64,000 nucleotides of DNA, from contig OX327695.1 in the NCBI GenBank assembly GCA_946807835.1, positions 26,890,501 to 26,954,500 of the forward strand, read 5' to 3'. The translations under genes and the position numbers were made by a program. The stretch comes from Ailanthus altissimus. Its lineage: Eukaryota > Streptophyta > Magnoliopsida > Sapindales > Simaroubaceae. Of this stretch, positions 35,572-46,746 are shown piece by piece. The notes under the pieces were generated by a model, which ran no database searches, was not told the origin of the DNA, and saw only the letters and a list, made by a program, of their open reading frames with translations. Within the stretch, counting starts at the first letter, position 1; each line of letters starts with the position of its first letter.

Positions 35572-36015
35572 ATGGCTGCGGCTGGTGGGAACTCTTCTGG
35601 GTCAGGCAATCTTTCAAACACAAGGTCTGACAAAAAAATGCGGCGTGTGCATGTTACGGAACAACAGCGAAAGTGCCAAAAAATAATTAAGAGCCGGGGA
35701 TCTGCACGTCGTTCCTGGGTGCAAATGCAGGACAATAATGATTATTTGAAGGCTATGATCTACCGTCTCAGAGAGGAAAATAGCAAGCTGCGCGCAAACT
35801 TGGTCTTGAGCTATCAACATTACTTAGAAAATGCGACACAAAACACATTTCTCAGGCTCAAATTTCATGCTGACAATGTAATTATTGATGATTCCGGTTT
35901 CAACTACTCAACCTACGGATTTTATTCCAGGCCTAGTACTGTTCGCTTTGAGGAGTCTGACCAGCTCATTGAAAATTACTTTGGGAAGCCACTCATTGTC
36001 GAGTCTCGGTTGTAA
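35572..36015 (+). CDS. S1-group bZIP-like protein with degenerate DNA-binding region (probable pseudogene)
   Basis: An intronless 147-codon frame from ATG 35572, typical in length for S1-group bZIPs (bZIP2/11/44/53), which are transcription factors acting as heterodimers in sugar and amino-acid signalling. It opens MAAAGGNSSGSG, as the family does. The basic region reads KSRGSARRSW where the family has NRESARRSR: the invariant Asn is Ser and the invariant Arg at +9 is Trp. The leucine heptads DYLKAMIYRLREENSKL are kept, followed by the QHYLEN block. It may therefore dimerise but not bind DNA in the usual way. The open frame extends upstream to 35419 without family similarity. With the dead upstream ORF, decay is more likely than a new role, but the frame has no stop. 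Confidence 0.7.
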   Translation: MAAAGGNSSGSGNLSNTRSDKKMRRVHVTEQQRKCQKIIKSRGSARRSWVQMQDNNDYLKAMIYRLREENSKLRANLVLSYQHYLENATQNTFLRLKFHADNVIIDDSGFNYSTYGFYSRPSTVRFEESDQLIENYFGKPLIVESRL

Positions 36016-37047
36016 ATTCAACCCACCGTATCCTTCCACTAGCTGTGTTCTAATTTCCGCTACTAAATATAATTCATGAATCTAGGTTATCCGATTATCA
36101 TATGTGGTCAATTATTTAAGCTATGGTGTTTGCTCCTAGTTATATGGGTTATTTTCTGTTGTATCAGTCATGGCAAAATATTATTTGAGAAATACATCGT
36201 GGGGGATGAAATATGTTTGGTTTGTCTATTTAGTAATTTATATGGGGTTCAAAAAGTTTGTATTTAATTAACTCTTCTTCAATTTTTAAGCTTGTTTATT
36301 TTTCCAAAAGATTTATTCGTTTCGTGGATGCTCAAAAAAAAAAAAATTATCATTATGATGATTATTATTATTATAAGGGAAAAAGACATTACAACTCTTA
36401 ATGTTTTATTGAAAGGGATATATAAATTTCAATGATTTAAAAAATGTCATTGACATTCTTGTTAGGTAACAATTTTTATCTATTTAAAAAAAAAATGACA
36501 TGAACCATTTATTAATAAGGGCGTCGATGAAATTTTTATAATAAATTAATTGGGGCATGTTCCTTTCCTAAAAGGGTTCAGATATCTTTTTCTCTTATTT
36601 TGATTAAACAATGATCATTTAAGTTTTCAAAAGATGGAAGTTCGTAGGAATTTCCTCTTTTCCCTTGTTCACCCCTCAAAATTGCGATAATACACCATCC
36701 TCCTATAAAGAAAAAAAAATGCTTCGATGCTTAAATCAATATTTATTTGAGAAAGAAAGTACTATGTACGTAAGGAGTGTTACAAACGTAATAGATTAGT
36801 GATGATGAATGTTATGATTTCTCTTAAATCAAATTGAATGCTTGAATGAAAATTAAATCAGTGAGCAATCAAAAATTGTATCTATTTATAATGCATATAC
36901 TTAAATCCGTGTCAAAGTATGAATTTAATTAAACTTAAGTTAATTAAAAATTTTAATATATTTTAATTAAAGATAAGAATTTAACTGAAATTTGTCTACT
37001 TAAAAGAAATCTTTTTTCATGTAGAATAATAATTAATTAATTAAGAT
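36016..37047. other. gene-free stretch
   Basis: T-rich sequence, including the probable 3' region of the bZIP-like frame, with an ATT/ATG run near 36348-36375. No gene recognised. Confidence 0.45.
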
Positions 37048-37175
37048 TTAAAGTTTTATTCATTTTCGTCTCTCTTTGATGCCCATGACTCATTACAGAG
37101 TCCATGGGTTTGTGGGTCTAGTTACTTGACATGCTGGTTTTAAAATCTAGGCTGAGTCCTTTCAAAGGTTGGGTT
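37048..37175. repeat. diverged direct repeat, left copy
   Basis: CTAGTTACTTGACATGCTGG and TCCTTTCAAAGGTTGGG recur as CTAGTTGCTTGACATATTGG and TCCTTTCAAAGAATGGG near 41815-41875. The two copies may be remnants of the ends of an old element. Confidence 0.5.
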
Positions 37176-37917
37176 ATACACGAGCTGGTTAGGACTTTAT
37201 ATACTAGGCCTAATAGATGTTTCTCATAAGTGAAAGAGTGTATCGTTTCAGATGGAAGCATTCAAGATACACTTCTTTACTTTCTTACTAGCGAGTGCTT
37301 TGTGTATCAAAAGCTTTTCATGCTTCCCGTTTCTTTTTATAATGTTACTATCTCTAGCAGCCACGTCCCTTAAAATGTTGAAGATGTTTCTAGTCTAAAG
37401 GCATGCATAGTTTTCTCATACCACATGTTAGTGTCTGACTGGCTTGAATTAACAAATAAAATGGTGTAACTTGAGGCTTACAAATCTGCCTAAGACATTA
37501 TCATTATATTTTTTTTTTCATTTTGATCTAATTACTCTAAAAGTAACAACAATTAATTTTTATTTACAATTTGGTCCCTAAGTAGTATCATGTGAAAGAA
37601 CGCTTCCATATTTGTTAGATGGTAATCATGTGATCATGTGAGAAAATGATAATTCTTACTTTCTGAAACATTTGAATAAATTAAACGATACTTCCTAATT
37701 TCATTATAGCCATTTTGATATCTCAGTTCTGGCAATGAGTTGTGTTGATTTTGACAGTAAGTTGTGATAGCAGAGAGATCATTGTGCTTCCAAGAGTAAT
37801 GGCAAGTTGCCTGGGAAGCTCTCGTTGGATACCTTATATTTCCTTTGGATGATTTATGGATGTATGATATTTTCAAGGAAGTCTTATTTGAATTCTGGTA
37901 TTTCTTGAAAAAAGATG
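37176..37917. other. gene-free stretch
   Basis: No supported gene. The minus-strand frame 37634-37876 has no recognisable domain. Confidence 0.4.
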
Positions 37918-38470
37918 TTATACTTTCAATTGGGGAATGCTTTTTGTAATATTGTGCTTCTTATAAGGGAATGCTTTTACTTCCGATTTAAGGTTCTTGA
38001 TCTTTGTGCTTCTAATTTAAGAAAATATTTTTATGACATTATGTTCCAATGAAGGAAGGCTTTTGAATTATGTGCCTTCGATGAAAAATTGAAGGGCTTT
38101 TTTGATATTATTTGTGCCTTTAGTAAAACCAAAGGGCCTTTCTAGCATTATTTGCGCCTATTGTGAAAACATGAGGGCTTTTCTAATATTATTTGTGCCT
38201 ACAATGAAAATCGATGGGCTTTTCTAACATTCTTTGATAATATTTGTGCCTTTGGTGAAACTCAAAAGGCTTTCTTGGCATTATCTAGCATTTGTTATGA
38301 CTCTGGAAAAATGATAGGATTTTTTTAATATAGTGCTTCCTGTTCAGGGAAGTCTTTTGTGGAATAGTGCTTCCTTCTTCGAGGACGTATTTATGAGATG
38401 GTGTTTTCTTTATCGGAGAAGTCTTTAAGGTACTTCCTTTATTAGAGAAGTCTTTTGATTTTAATAAAAG
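37918..38470. repeat. degenerate tandem array, unit about 50 bp
   Basis: Repeats of a unit like TATTATTTGTGCCT...GTGAAAA...GGGCTTTTCTAA, clearest at 38100-38290. They grade into GTGCTTCCT...GGGAAGTCTTTT units at both sides. At least eight diverged copies. No protein. Confidence 0.8.
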
Positions 38471-38599
38471 GGTGGCCATTAAGCATACGACCTTTCCAGA
38501 TAAGACTTTTGTGTTTGAACAAGTACTAAACTGAAAAAATATATTAGCATCGAAAATAAAAAATAAGAACTAAAAATGTTTAAACATAGAACTTATTTA

Positions 38600-41574
38600 T
38601 AACAGGACCTGCCTTGAGACCCTCTATTGTAGGTCCCAGCGGCCCTGTAGGGCACCTCGACGGAAGTTCCTCCTAATATAACTAGGTAAGTTGAGAAATT
38701 TTTGCAAGGCGAACCCCTTTTTAGTTATTGCTACTATTGAGAAAATCTTGTAATATACATGAAAATGACATCTGAATTTAAAAAAAAAGAGGCAGAGTTT
38801 TCCATATTTTTCGAAAAATTCATATAAAACCTGCCCAGAAATTTCACTTCTATTTCAAACACTTTTCAATACTATCAATTCGAACCTCCGATTCTTTCCA
38901 AATTAAATTCAACACAACTCAATAGTTTCATTTGAATCACAAAATGAGCATACTCATAAAAAGAAAAAACGATCATCATAATATCGAAATCTCTTCTTGT
39001 TGGTTCAAAACATACATACAAATATACATGCCTATAACTACTATGCATAAAGTAAAGGGTGCTATTTAGCACATTTACAGATACAAAAATGATCTTCAAA
39101 TTTGGCACACTACTCGGCAATAAGAGAATCAGCAGCTTGTGTACTGAGACCTGCACCTGGGAATAGGGTTTAGAAAACATAAAACACAAAACGAGTAAGC
39201 TAAAGGAGCTCAGTGAATGCAATTCAGATTTCAAGTAAAATAACATTATGCATAGATAGCAAATTCTAAAGTTCATGCATAAATCATGCTTCTAAAACTG
39301 ATGTAAAGTTGTAAAATGGTTTCTAATATCATATGCTGATAAAATCTTATCGAGCGGGTTTTATCTACGTCTTTGAAAAATAATATCCAAAATCTGTATA
39401 ACACAATAACTGCCGTGTGCATATAAATGCATAAATGCTATCGATAAATGAAAAACTAGTAAAGTCCTCGCTCGGCCATTTTCTTTCTAAACTATACCAA
39501 TGGTAACCCTAAAGCTCTATACTCATGCAGCGACTCAACTAGCACCCCACACATGAGTAGATCACGGGGCACCTCAACTAGCAGCACCCACAGTGACATC
39601 TTAAGACATCTCACTGGGTATGCAGCGTAATCCTACATCGCATACATATATAGCGAGACAATACCCCGTACACATAGAACGACTCACATGACTTGACATC
39701 CCGACTTCTCGGAGTTAGTGACATACCCCATGACTTGTCTATGTGCACGGGATTTATCGGTCAGGTCTAATACAATCACCACCACTATAATCTGAGGGTA
39801 CCAATGGCCTTTAAAACAAATGCAGAAATTTTAAAGCTATTTCTTAAACCGAACATGTAAATGCATATCTATGGATACATATCAAGATTATAAATCATGT
39901 TTATGCATTGAAAGCTCATAAAACATATATTTTCATTATGTGGAAACATAATAAACGAAAAGATAAAAGAAATGGCAGATTTTCACTCACAACCGCGCCG
40001 CGCTCAATTTCGCTCTAGATTTTTGCTCCCATTACCGCTTTCAGTTTTCTTCACCTATGCTCCATAAATGACATTTAGAACCAAATCGAATATAAGAATC
40101 TCATTTAACTAAACGCTCTAATCGGCATTCAAAGCTTGGATGTATACTACTTCCCGATTTTCATTTACGGAGTCATTTAATCTAATCTAACGCACCACCC
40201 GGCGCCCTGAAAATTATTAAACGTCTTATAACTTGGTTGGATATAATTGCCTTTCACCTTTGCAAAATGGACAATTATGTCCCATTTTCTTCATTTTTGG
40301 TTTTTTCATCAACCATATACATTCAACATACATAATGCATCATTTACATAATGGACAATTACTTCCCGATTTTTATTTACGAAGTCATTTAATCTAATCT
40401 AACTCACCACCCGGCGCCCTGAAAATTATTAAACGTCTTATAACTTGGTTGGACATAATTGCCCTTCACCTTTGCAAAATGGACAATTATGTCCCATTTT
40501 CTTCATTTTTGATTTTTCCATCAACCATATACATTCAACATACATAATGCATCATTTACACACAACAACTCAATTAAAACACCACTCAATCCCTAACTTC
40601 CCTAAAGTGGCACCATATGTTTCAACACATTTCTTTTCTCAATTTCTTGTTCCAATTATATCAAAATTAAGCCAATTTCATTCTAATGCCCTAATTACAA
40701 TCAATTGAAGTCTCTACATTCAAATCACCCAAAACCCTAATTCTTACCTTGCCAATTTCTTCAAATTGATGACTCATTCAAGCTCCACACTAGAATTCAA
40801 CTCAATCTAAACCAAGAATACACACAAGAACATCAATTGAAGTAATCTTAAAAGCTCACTTATAAATTTCACAAAACAATGCTTTTCTTACCTATTTTTC
40901 TTGAATTTTCACTAATGGAGGCTTCAATTGAGCTTAGGGATTGATATGTAACCTTATTTTAGCTTGATTAAGTATGAAAAATCATGAAAAAGAAACTGAA
41001 ATTTCACTATAGTAGCACCTATCTTCTAGCTCTCTTTTTGCTACGAGTGTTTGCTATTTGATCTCTTGAAAACTCTACACACTTCCAACATATATATAGT
41101 GCTCCCTCAATTGACTATTTTTCCCTTCAACTTACTCAAAATTCCTAATTTGCCATTAGTTCAAATGGAAGGATTTAATTGGTTCCTTTGTAACTATCTA
41201 GTTAGAATAGTCAAAGGAACTAACTAGAATTCCCAACTTGACAATCCATGAGATTGTTTTTAATTGGTCCATTCTTTAATATATAGATTTTATTTCTCAA
41301 CAAAAGCTTGTTCCATATATAACTCTTAAATGGAAATTCATGTAGTAAATTAGAATTTTCTTTTCCAAGCCAACAGAGAAAATTTTCAAAAATATTCTAG
41401 GGTTGTCTGATGCTCCGATCGAGTGTGAAATTATCAAATTAGGTCTAATATCTCTCACGTGCACCATAAAAAAAATATTTCTAACAGGATTAAAATCGGG
41501 TAACCCTACGGTGTCTTTATTGCTCTATACTAAAATTTAGGCGCCAATACTACTAATAGGGATTGGATATTACA
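38600..41574 (-). mobile_element. gypsy-type solo LTR, 2,975 bp
   Basis: Flanked by perfect ATTTA duplications (38595-38599 and 41575-41579). On the minus strand it starts TGTAATATCC, typical of plant gypsy LTRs, and ends GGTCCTGTTA, so the last dinucleotide has changed from CA to TA. A CACTATATATATG box near 41086-41100 (minus) fits an LTR TATA. No primer site or coding region. The opposed frames inside (38875-39276, 40445-40708) are not genes. Confidence 0.85.
40149..40560. repeat. tandem duplication inside the solo LTR, 2 x about 212 bp
   Basis: The block starting ACTTCCCGATTTTCATTTAC at 40149 is repeated from 40361 with a few substitutions. Both copies contain CCACCCGGCGCCCTG. Confidence 0.92.
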
Positions 41575-41747
41575 ATTTATCTTGGTTGTGCCTTATGATG
41601 TGGGGATAATTCTTTTTCTATGTCATTGGTAGATGTTTCCAAGTTGCAATAGTGTCTATGCTTATTCTTAGCATTAAAGGCTTACAAAAGCCCATTTTTC
41701 AAGTGTCAACACTATAATGAGTGTAATTAAAATCTGAATAAGATTCA

Positions 41748-41885
41748 AAGTTTAATTTATTTTTACCTCCCCATAATATTTGCAACCCTTTTGTAGGGTC
41801 TATAAGTTGACGGGCCTAGTTGCTTGACATATTGGTTCTAAATATGGGTTAAATCCTTTCAAAGAATGGGCTAAAATAGTTTTAA
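41748..41885. repeat. diverged direct repeat, right copy
   Basis: Counterpart of 37048-37175. Both open AAGATT(T/C)AAAGTTT. Confidence 0.5.
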
Positions 41886-42006
41886 ATTTACACAGCTGTT
41901 AGTTTTATGGTACTAGTTGGGTGATATCTTGGCCTGCTAACAAATTTATGAATCCCAAGGAGTTTAATTGTTGAACTCAACTTGGCCACTTAAAATCTCT
42001 TGTTGA

Positions 42007-43220
42007 TAGGGATGACAAAATGCCGTACGGAGATGGGGCTCCGTTGGACCCCTCGCCAAATGAGGCAAGAATGGGGTATTTTTATAAAAATGGGGTGAGA
42101 TATGGAGAAAAGTTATTTTGCAAATTATTAATGGGGCAGAGATGAGATTAAACCTCCTTGTCCCGCACCCTATTTTATATAAATATATTAAATGTAATTT
42201 TTAGTATTTAACTAGGTTACTAGAAATATTTTAATAATAAAAATTAAAAATATTTAACAAAAAAAACCTAAATTTCAATATTAAAATATTTTATTTTTGA
42301 GTTGAGCCGTTAGTCGTTATTAATTTTATTCTCTCGGACTTTCATCAAATTTGATCAACTGCTCTCTTTGAGCTTTCATTAAACTTGCTCTCTCATCTTG
42401 AGTAAAAAATTCAAAATTATAAAAAATTAATTTTGGAAGCATCTGAATCTGCATTTAGTACAAGTGATAGTTTTGTAAATCTTCATCATAGTCGATTACA
42501 TCCAAAGACATTAGAAACTTTGATGTATTGTTCAAGATTGGTTATGGGATGAAATTAAATGTATAAAATATAATTATGTATTATTTGTAAAAATTAATTT
42601 TTTTAATTTTATTTGATTTTAACCAACTAGTTCTTATATGAGTTATTTTTATTGTCAACTTCAAATTCAAGTTCTTTTACAAAAATTTAATATCACACAT
42701 TTATTGAAGATATTGATGAGTTAGACTTCAATGTAATTTCTTGTAAGTTTAATTATGTTAAATTATTTATTACATTATCTCAATGAAAATATAATAAGCT
42801 AAAAGTAGTTTATTTATTTTTAAGAATAAAGTCTCAATCTCATGAAGTAATTAAATAGAAGATCAATGATATTAAGTACTAAAATATTTTTTAATTTTTT
42901 AATTTATTTATTATTTACTTAAAAATTATTTATTATTATTGAAGGATATTATCATATTATTCTAACTTGTTAGTTTGATTTATTTTTTATTATAATATAA
43001 ATTAATTTTTTATTATTAAAATTTATAAATATAAATTAATATTTAATATTAATAAAAATGATGAAAGTGGCGGGGTTGGAAAAATTATTCTCCGTATGGG
43101 GATTCCCTATCCCCACCCCATTAAATTTATATGGGTAATAAAACTGGAGCTTAAAACAAAAAATGGGATAGAATACTAGAAAGGCCTCCCTGCCCCCACC
43201 CCGCTCCATTGCCATCCTTA
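42007..43220 (+). mobile_element. deleted hAT element
   Basis: The left end TAGGGATGACAAAATG (42007) and the right end CATTGCCATCCTTA (to 43220) are imperfect inverted repeats of hAT type. The flanking 8-mers CTTGTTGA and TCGGTTGA match at 5 of 8. G-rich subterminal tracts (ATGGGGC, CCCCACCCC) mirror each other. Inside only the C-terminal tip of the transposase survives. Confidence 0.7.
42439..42549 (+). pseudogene. hAT transposase dimerisation-domain relic
   Basis: ASESAFSTSDSFVNLHHSRL, then HPKTLETLMYCSRL and a stop, match the C-terminal dimerisation segment of hAT transposases (family pattern SESAFSxxGRxxxxxRxxLxPxxxxALxC). Upstream sequence is AT-rich and closed in all frames, so most of the transposase has been deleted. 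Confidence 0.85.
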
Positions 43221-44086
43221 TCGGTTGAGGATAGTTTTGATGCGATTATTAATTCCCACATTCCCGCTAGCAATTAAGAAGATACTAGATAACATATTTT
43301 GAGCAATTAAATATCCCAGCCTATTTCTTATCTGCGATTCTATAATTTGCTTCAATTTTGATCTAATGCCAAGCCACCTATGACTTGTTGGAGATTTTCC
43401 TCTTAACGATGGCGTATTCTCTATAAAAGTCCAGGCAAATGAAGGCTTGAGCAGTCATGGCAGGTAGGCAAATAGGCGACTAGCTTTGCTGATATTGAGC
43501 ATTTGGTATGATTTCAATATCTAAAGTTGTTCTACTACAACTATAAGCATATATGGTTAATTAGGTTATGTATTCACTCAATTAGGAATGTATGTTCTGT
43601 ATTAAATTGTTTTGCTGACAATTACCCATCAAATATTAAAAATAAAAGAAAAGATTAAGAATTTTAAGCCAGTTTTCCTTTTTCCTCATTTTCACTATTT
43701 TGTATGCAAAATACAATATACGAATATTATTAATATTTAATGAGAGTTTTTAGTGCTCTGGGAGTATGATTTTAGTTTATTGTACTCCTTTATTAAACGA
43801 ATACAACTCTATTATGAAGGAGGTTAAAAGTGGTAGTTAGAATATACATCATTGATGATTTCACAATCATCACTATACATACGGGGGTATATGGAGATGG
43901 TTTAGAACCATCAACAAAAACAAATGACTGATTGTATTTGTAAAAACTGTGTTGTTTGAAAGAATGATGACGATTATATAAATGACCATCACCTTTCTTA
44001 AACAAGAAAAATAGATAAACAGTTCGTTATGTGACGATTTTTCTTTCCATTGTCACCATATTGTAAAGAAAAAAAAATAACAACAG
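43221..44086. other. gene-free stretch
   Basis: AT-rich, nothing recognisable. The minus-strand frame 43793-44005 has no domain. Confidence 0.45.
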
Positions 44087-44725
44087 TGAGAATATTGATT
44101 AAAAATTATTAAAATATAATTTGAAGAGTAAGCCAAGTGTGTATAGTACGTACGAATTGAAGATAGATGCGAAAAGTGGTGAAAAACGAAGAAATATGCA
44201 CTAGGCGCCAGCGCCGTGGCAACCAGACGTGGGCGCCGCAGCGTTGTAGAATTGAACAGCATCTCGAAATAAGGAAACTTCCTTATTTCGTCTCCCACTT
44301 ATTTCAAGAATCCCTAATACGACTCCCACACGTATAAGGTAAACTTAGGTCATCCCAAAGGCTATATAAAAGCTATTAATTGGCTTGTAAACACATCTTT
44401 GTGATCATTAATTAATCTTGGTGAGAGGTTGAGAGATCTAAGTGATCATCAACAATCTTTGTGATTCTTTGCGAGAGAAAATTCTTAGAGTGTAAGAGAG
44501 AGTTTTTCTTTGTGATCTTTCTTATAATAGGCATACTTTGTGAGTGCCTTGTGATTCATAATAAGAGAAGAGTGTGATCTTGATCCGCTGTGGACGTAGG
44601 CAAGTTTCCGAACCACGTAATTCTTTATGTGTTCTTCTTTTACCCATTTTTTATTTATTCCTTAATTAACTTGTTCTGCATATATTGCTTGGGTGATTTT
44701 TGCTTGTTTGTATGCTTCCGCTTCA
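44087..44725 (+). repeat. 5' LTR of the copia element
   Basis: About 639 bp, TGAGAATATTG...CCGCTTCA. TATA box GCTATATAAAAGC at 44361. A CpG-rich dyad block (AGGCGCCAGCGCCG and similar) lies at 44203-44250. Confidence 0.88.
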
Positions 44726-44731
44726 ATAAAT

Positions 44732-44743
44732 TGGTATCAGAGC
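44732..44743 (+). other. primer binding site (initiator tRNA-Met)
   Basis: TGGTATCAGAGC six bases after the 5' LTR. Confidence 0.93.
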
Positions 44744-44760
44744 TTTGGTTCTAAGTAGAC

Positions 44761-45831
44761 ATGGTCACACTCAAGTACAAGGTAGAGAAATTCAACGGTA
44801 CGAATGACTTCAATCTGTGGAAGATGAAGGTTAAGGCGTTATTGGTGAGCCAAAGGCTTGGTTCAGCATTAGAGGAGACTGCAGCTCCATCTAGTGATGA
44901 AGAAAAGATGTCAGAGTCATCTAAAGCCGAAGCAGAAAGAAGGAACATTCAAGAAAGAGCTCATAGCATAATCGTTCTGTCATTGAGTGATGAAGTACTA
45001 AGGGAAGTAGAAGGTGAGACGACGACGATAGGTCTTTGGAAGAAACTTAACTCTCTTTATATGAGAAAATCGTTGGCCAACAGATTGCATATAAAGAAGA
45101 AACTGTATCAGCTGTCCATGTCAGAGGGGACGCCAATGAAAGATCATATAGACGCCTTCAATAAGATCATCCTTGATCTTGAGTTTATCAACATCAAGAT
45201 AAAAGATGAAGATAGAGCAATTATCCTACTGAATTCACTTCTCAATAGCTATGAGAGTTTTGTTGATACGCTACTCTACGACAGAGAGAGTTTAACGATG
45301 AGTGATGTAAAATCATCATTAAACTCAAAGTTATTAGGAAAGCAGACTGAGGGCAATGCAGAATGCTTATCTGTAAGAGGAAGGCCCTCATATAGAGATG
45401 GGAAGAAAAAAGGCTCAAGGTCGAAGTCTAGGACTCATAGGAAGTGTTATTGCTGCAAGAAAGAGGGACACTTCATAAAGTACTGTCCTGAAAAGAAAGC
45501 ACAAGACAAAAAGAAAGCGGATGCTGCGCTTACCTATGATGATAGCTATGATAGCGCAAAGATATTCGTCGCTACTGATGGTAAGAACTCTGAACAATGG
45601 GTTTTTGATTCTAGTTACACTTTTCACATGTGCCCACACAAGTCTTGGTTTACAAATTTTCAGCCCATTAGTAGTGGTAATGTCTTAATGGGTAATGATG
45701 TTGCATGTCAGATGATGGGAATTGGTAGTGTTAAGCTTAGGCTGCATGATGGGCGAGTGAGAGAGTTGATAGATGTTAGGTATGTTCCTGACTTAAAGAG
45801 AATCTTGATCTCACTAAGAACTCTAAACTAG
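44761..45831 (+). pseudogene. copia gag and protease
   Basis: An open frame of 356 codons right after the primer site. The UBN2-type gag domain covers roughly residues 5-200. The zinc knuckle CYCCKKEGHFIKYC (residues about 223-236) has the C-x2-C-x4-H-x4-C spacing. The protease follows with WVFDSSYTFHM, where the family has DSG(A/C): the catalytic triplet has become DSS. The frame ends at TAG 45829-45831 and continues in another register (RIDGGILKVLKG) from about 45840, so a frameshift separates protease from integrase. Gag itself could still be made as a structural protein. Confidence 0.93.
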
Positions 45832-45836
45832 AATGG

Positions 45837-46700
45837 GTGTCCATCAGGATCGACGGAGGGATTTTAAAAGTTTTGAAAGGTTCTATGGTGGTGATGAGAG
45901 GAGAGAAGCGTAAAGGGGTTTATGTGCTTAAGGGTGAAGTCATAAGTGGTTCTGCATTATTCTCTGTAGATGATGAGAGTATGCAAACTAAATTGTGGCA
46001 TCTTAGACTGGCACACCTAGGCAAGAGAAAACTAAAGGAGTTATTCAGTCAAAATGTGTTTAGAGAAGATAAGTTCCAACCCTTAGAGTTTTGTGAGTAT
46101 TGTGTGCTTGAAAAAATACATAGGGTAAGGTTTAGTACCGGCGAGTACAAGACTAAGAAGACTCTTGACTACATATACTCGAATCTTTGGGGACCAGCTC
46201 AGACAGCTACTCGTAGTGGTGCCAGGTATTTTCTCAGCTTGATTGATGACTATTTAAAGAAGCTATAGGTCTATGTATTGAAGAGTAAGGATCAAGCCTT
46301 TGACGTATTCAAGACTTAAAAGGTTTTTGTTGAGAATCAGACTGGCAAAAGGGTAAAAAGGCTAAGGACTGACAATGGCCTCGAATTTTGCAACAGAGAG
46401 GTTGATGGGTTTTGTGCCAAGCATGGGATTGCAAGACATAGAACAATAAGATCAACACTATAGCAGAATGGCGTAGCTTAAAGGATAAATATGACCAATG
46501 CGAAGATGTCTAAGACATTCTGGGGAGAAGCATTAGTGACTGCAGCTTACTTGATCAATAAAAGTCCATCTTCAGTAATTGACTTCAAGATGCCAGAAGA
46601 GAAATGGTCTGGCAATCATTTGAAGTATGACCACCTCAGAATATTTGGTTGCTCTGCCTTTGTACATGTTAAGAATAGGGAAGTTGGAACCTAAAGCTAT
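45837..46700 (+). pseudogene. copia pre-integrase and integrase relic
   Basis: LWHLRLAHLGKRKLKELF is the gag-pre-integrase block. DYIYSNLWGPAQTATRSGAR and LRTDNGLEFCN carry integrase core positions. QNGVA, ALVTAAYLINKSPSSVIDFK and LRIFGCSAFVHV follow. Stops cut it at 46266 and near 46460 and 46473 (in STL.QNGVA.RIN, where the family has Gln and Glu). Confidence 0.9.
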
Positions 46701-46746
46701 CAAATGGGTATTCATAGGATATTCCAAAAAAGTAAAATGATACAAT

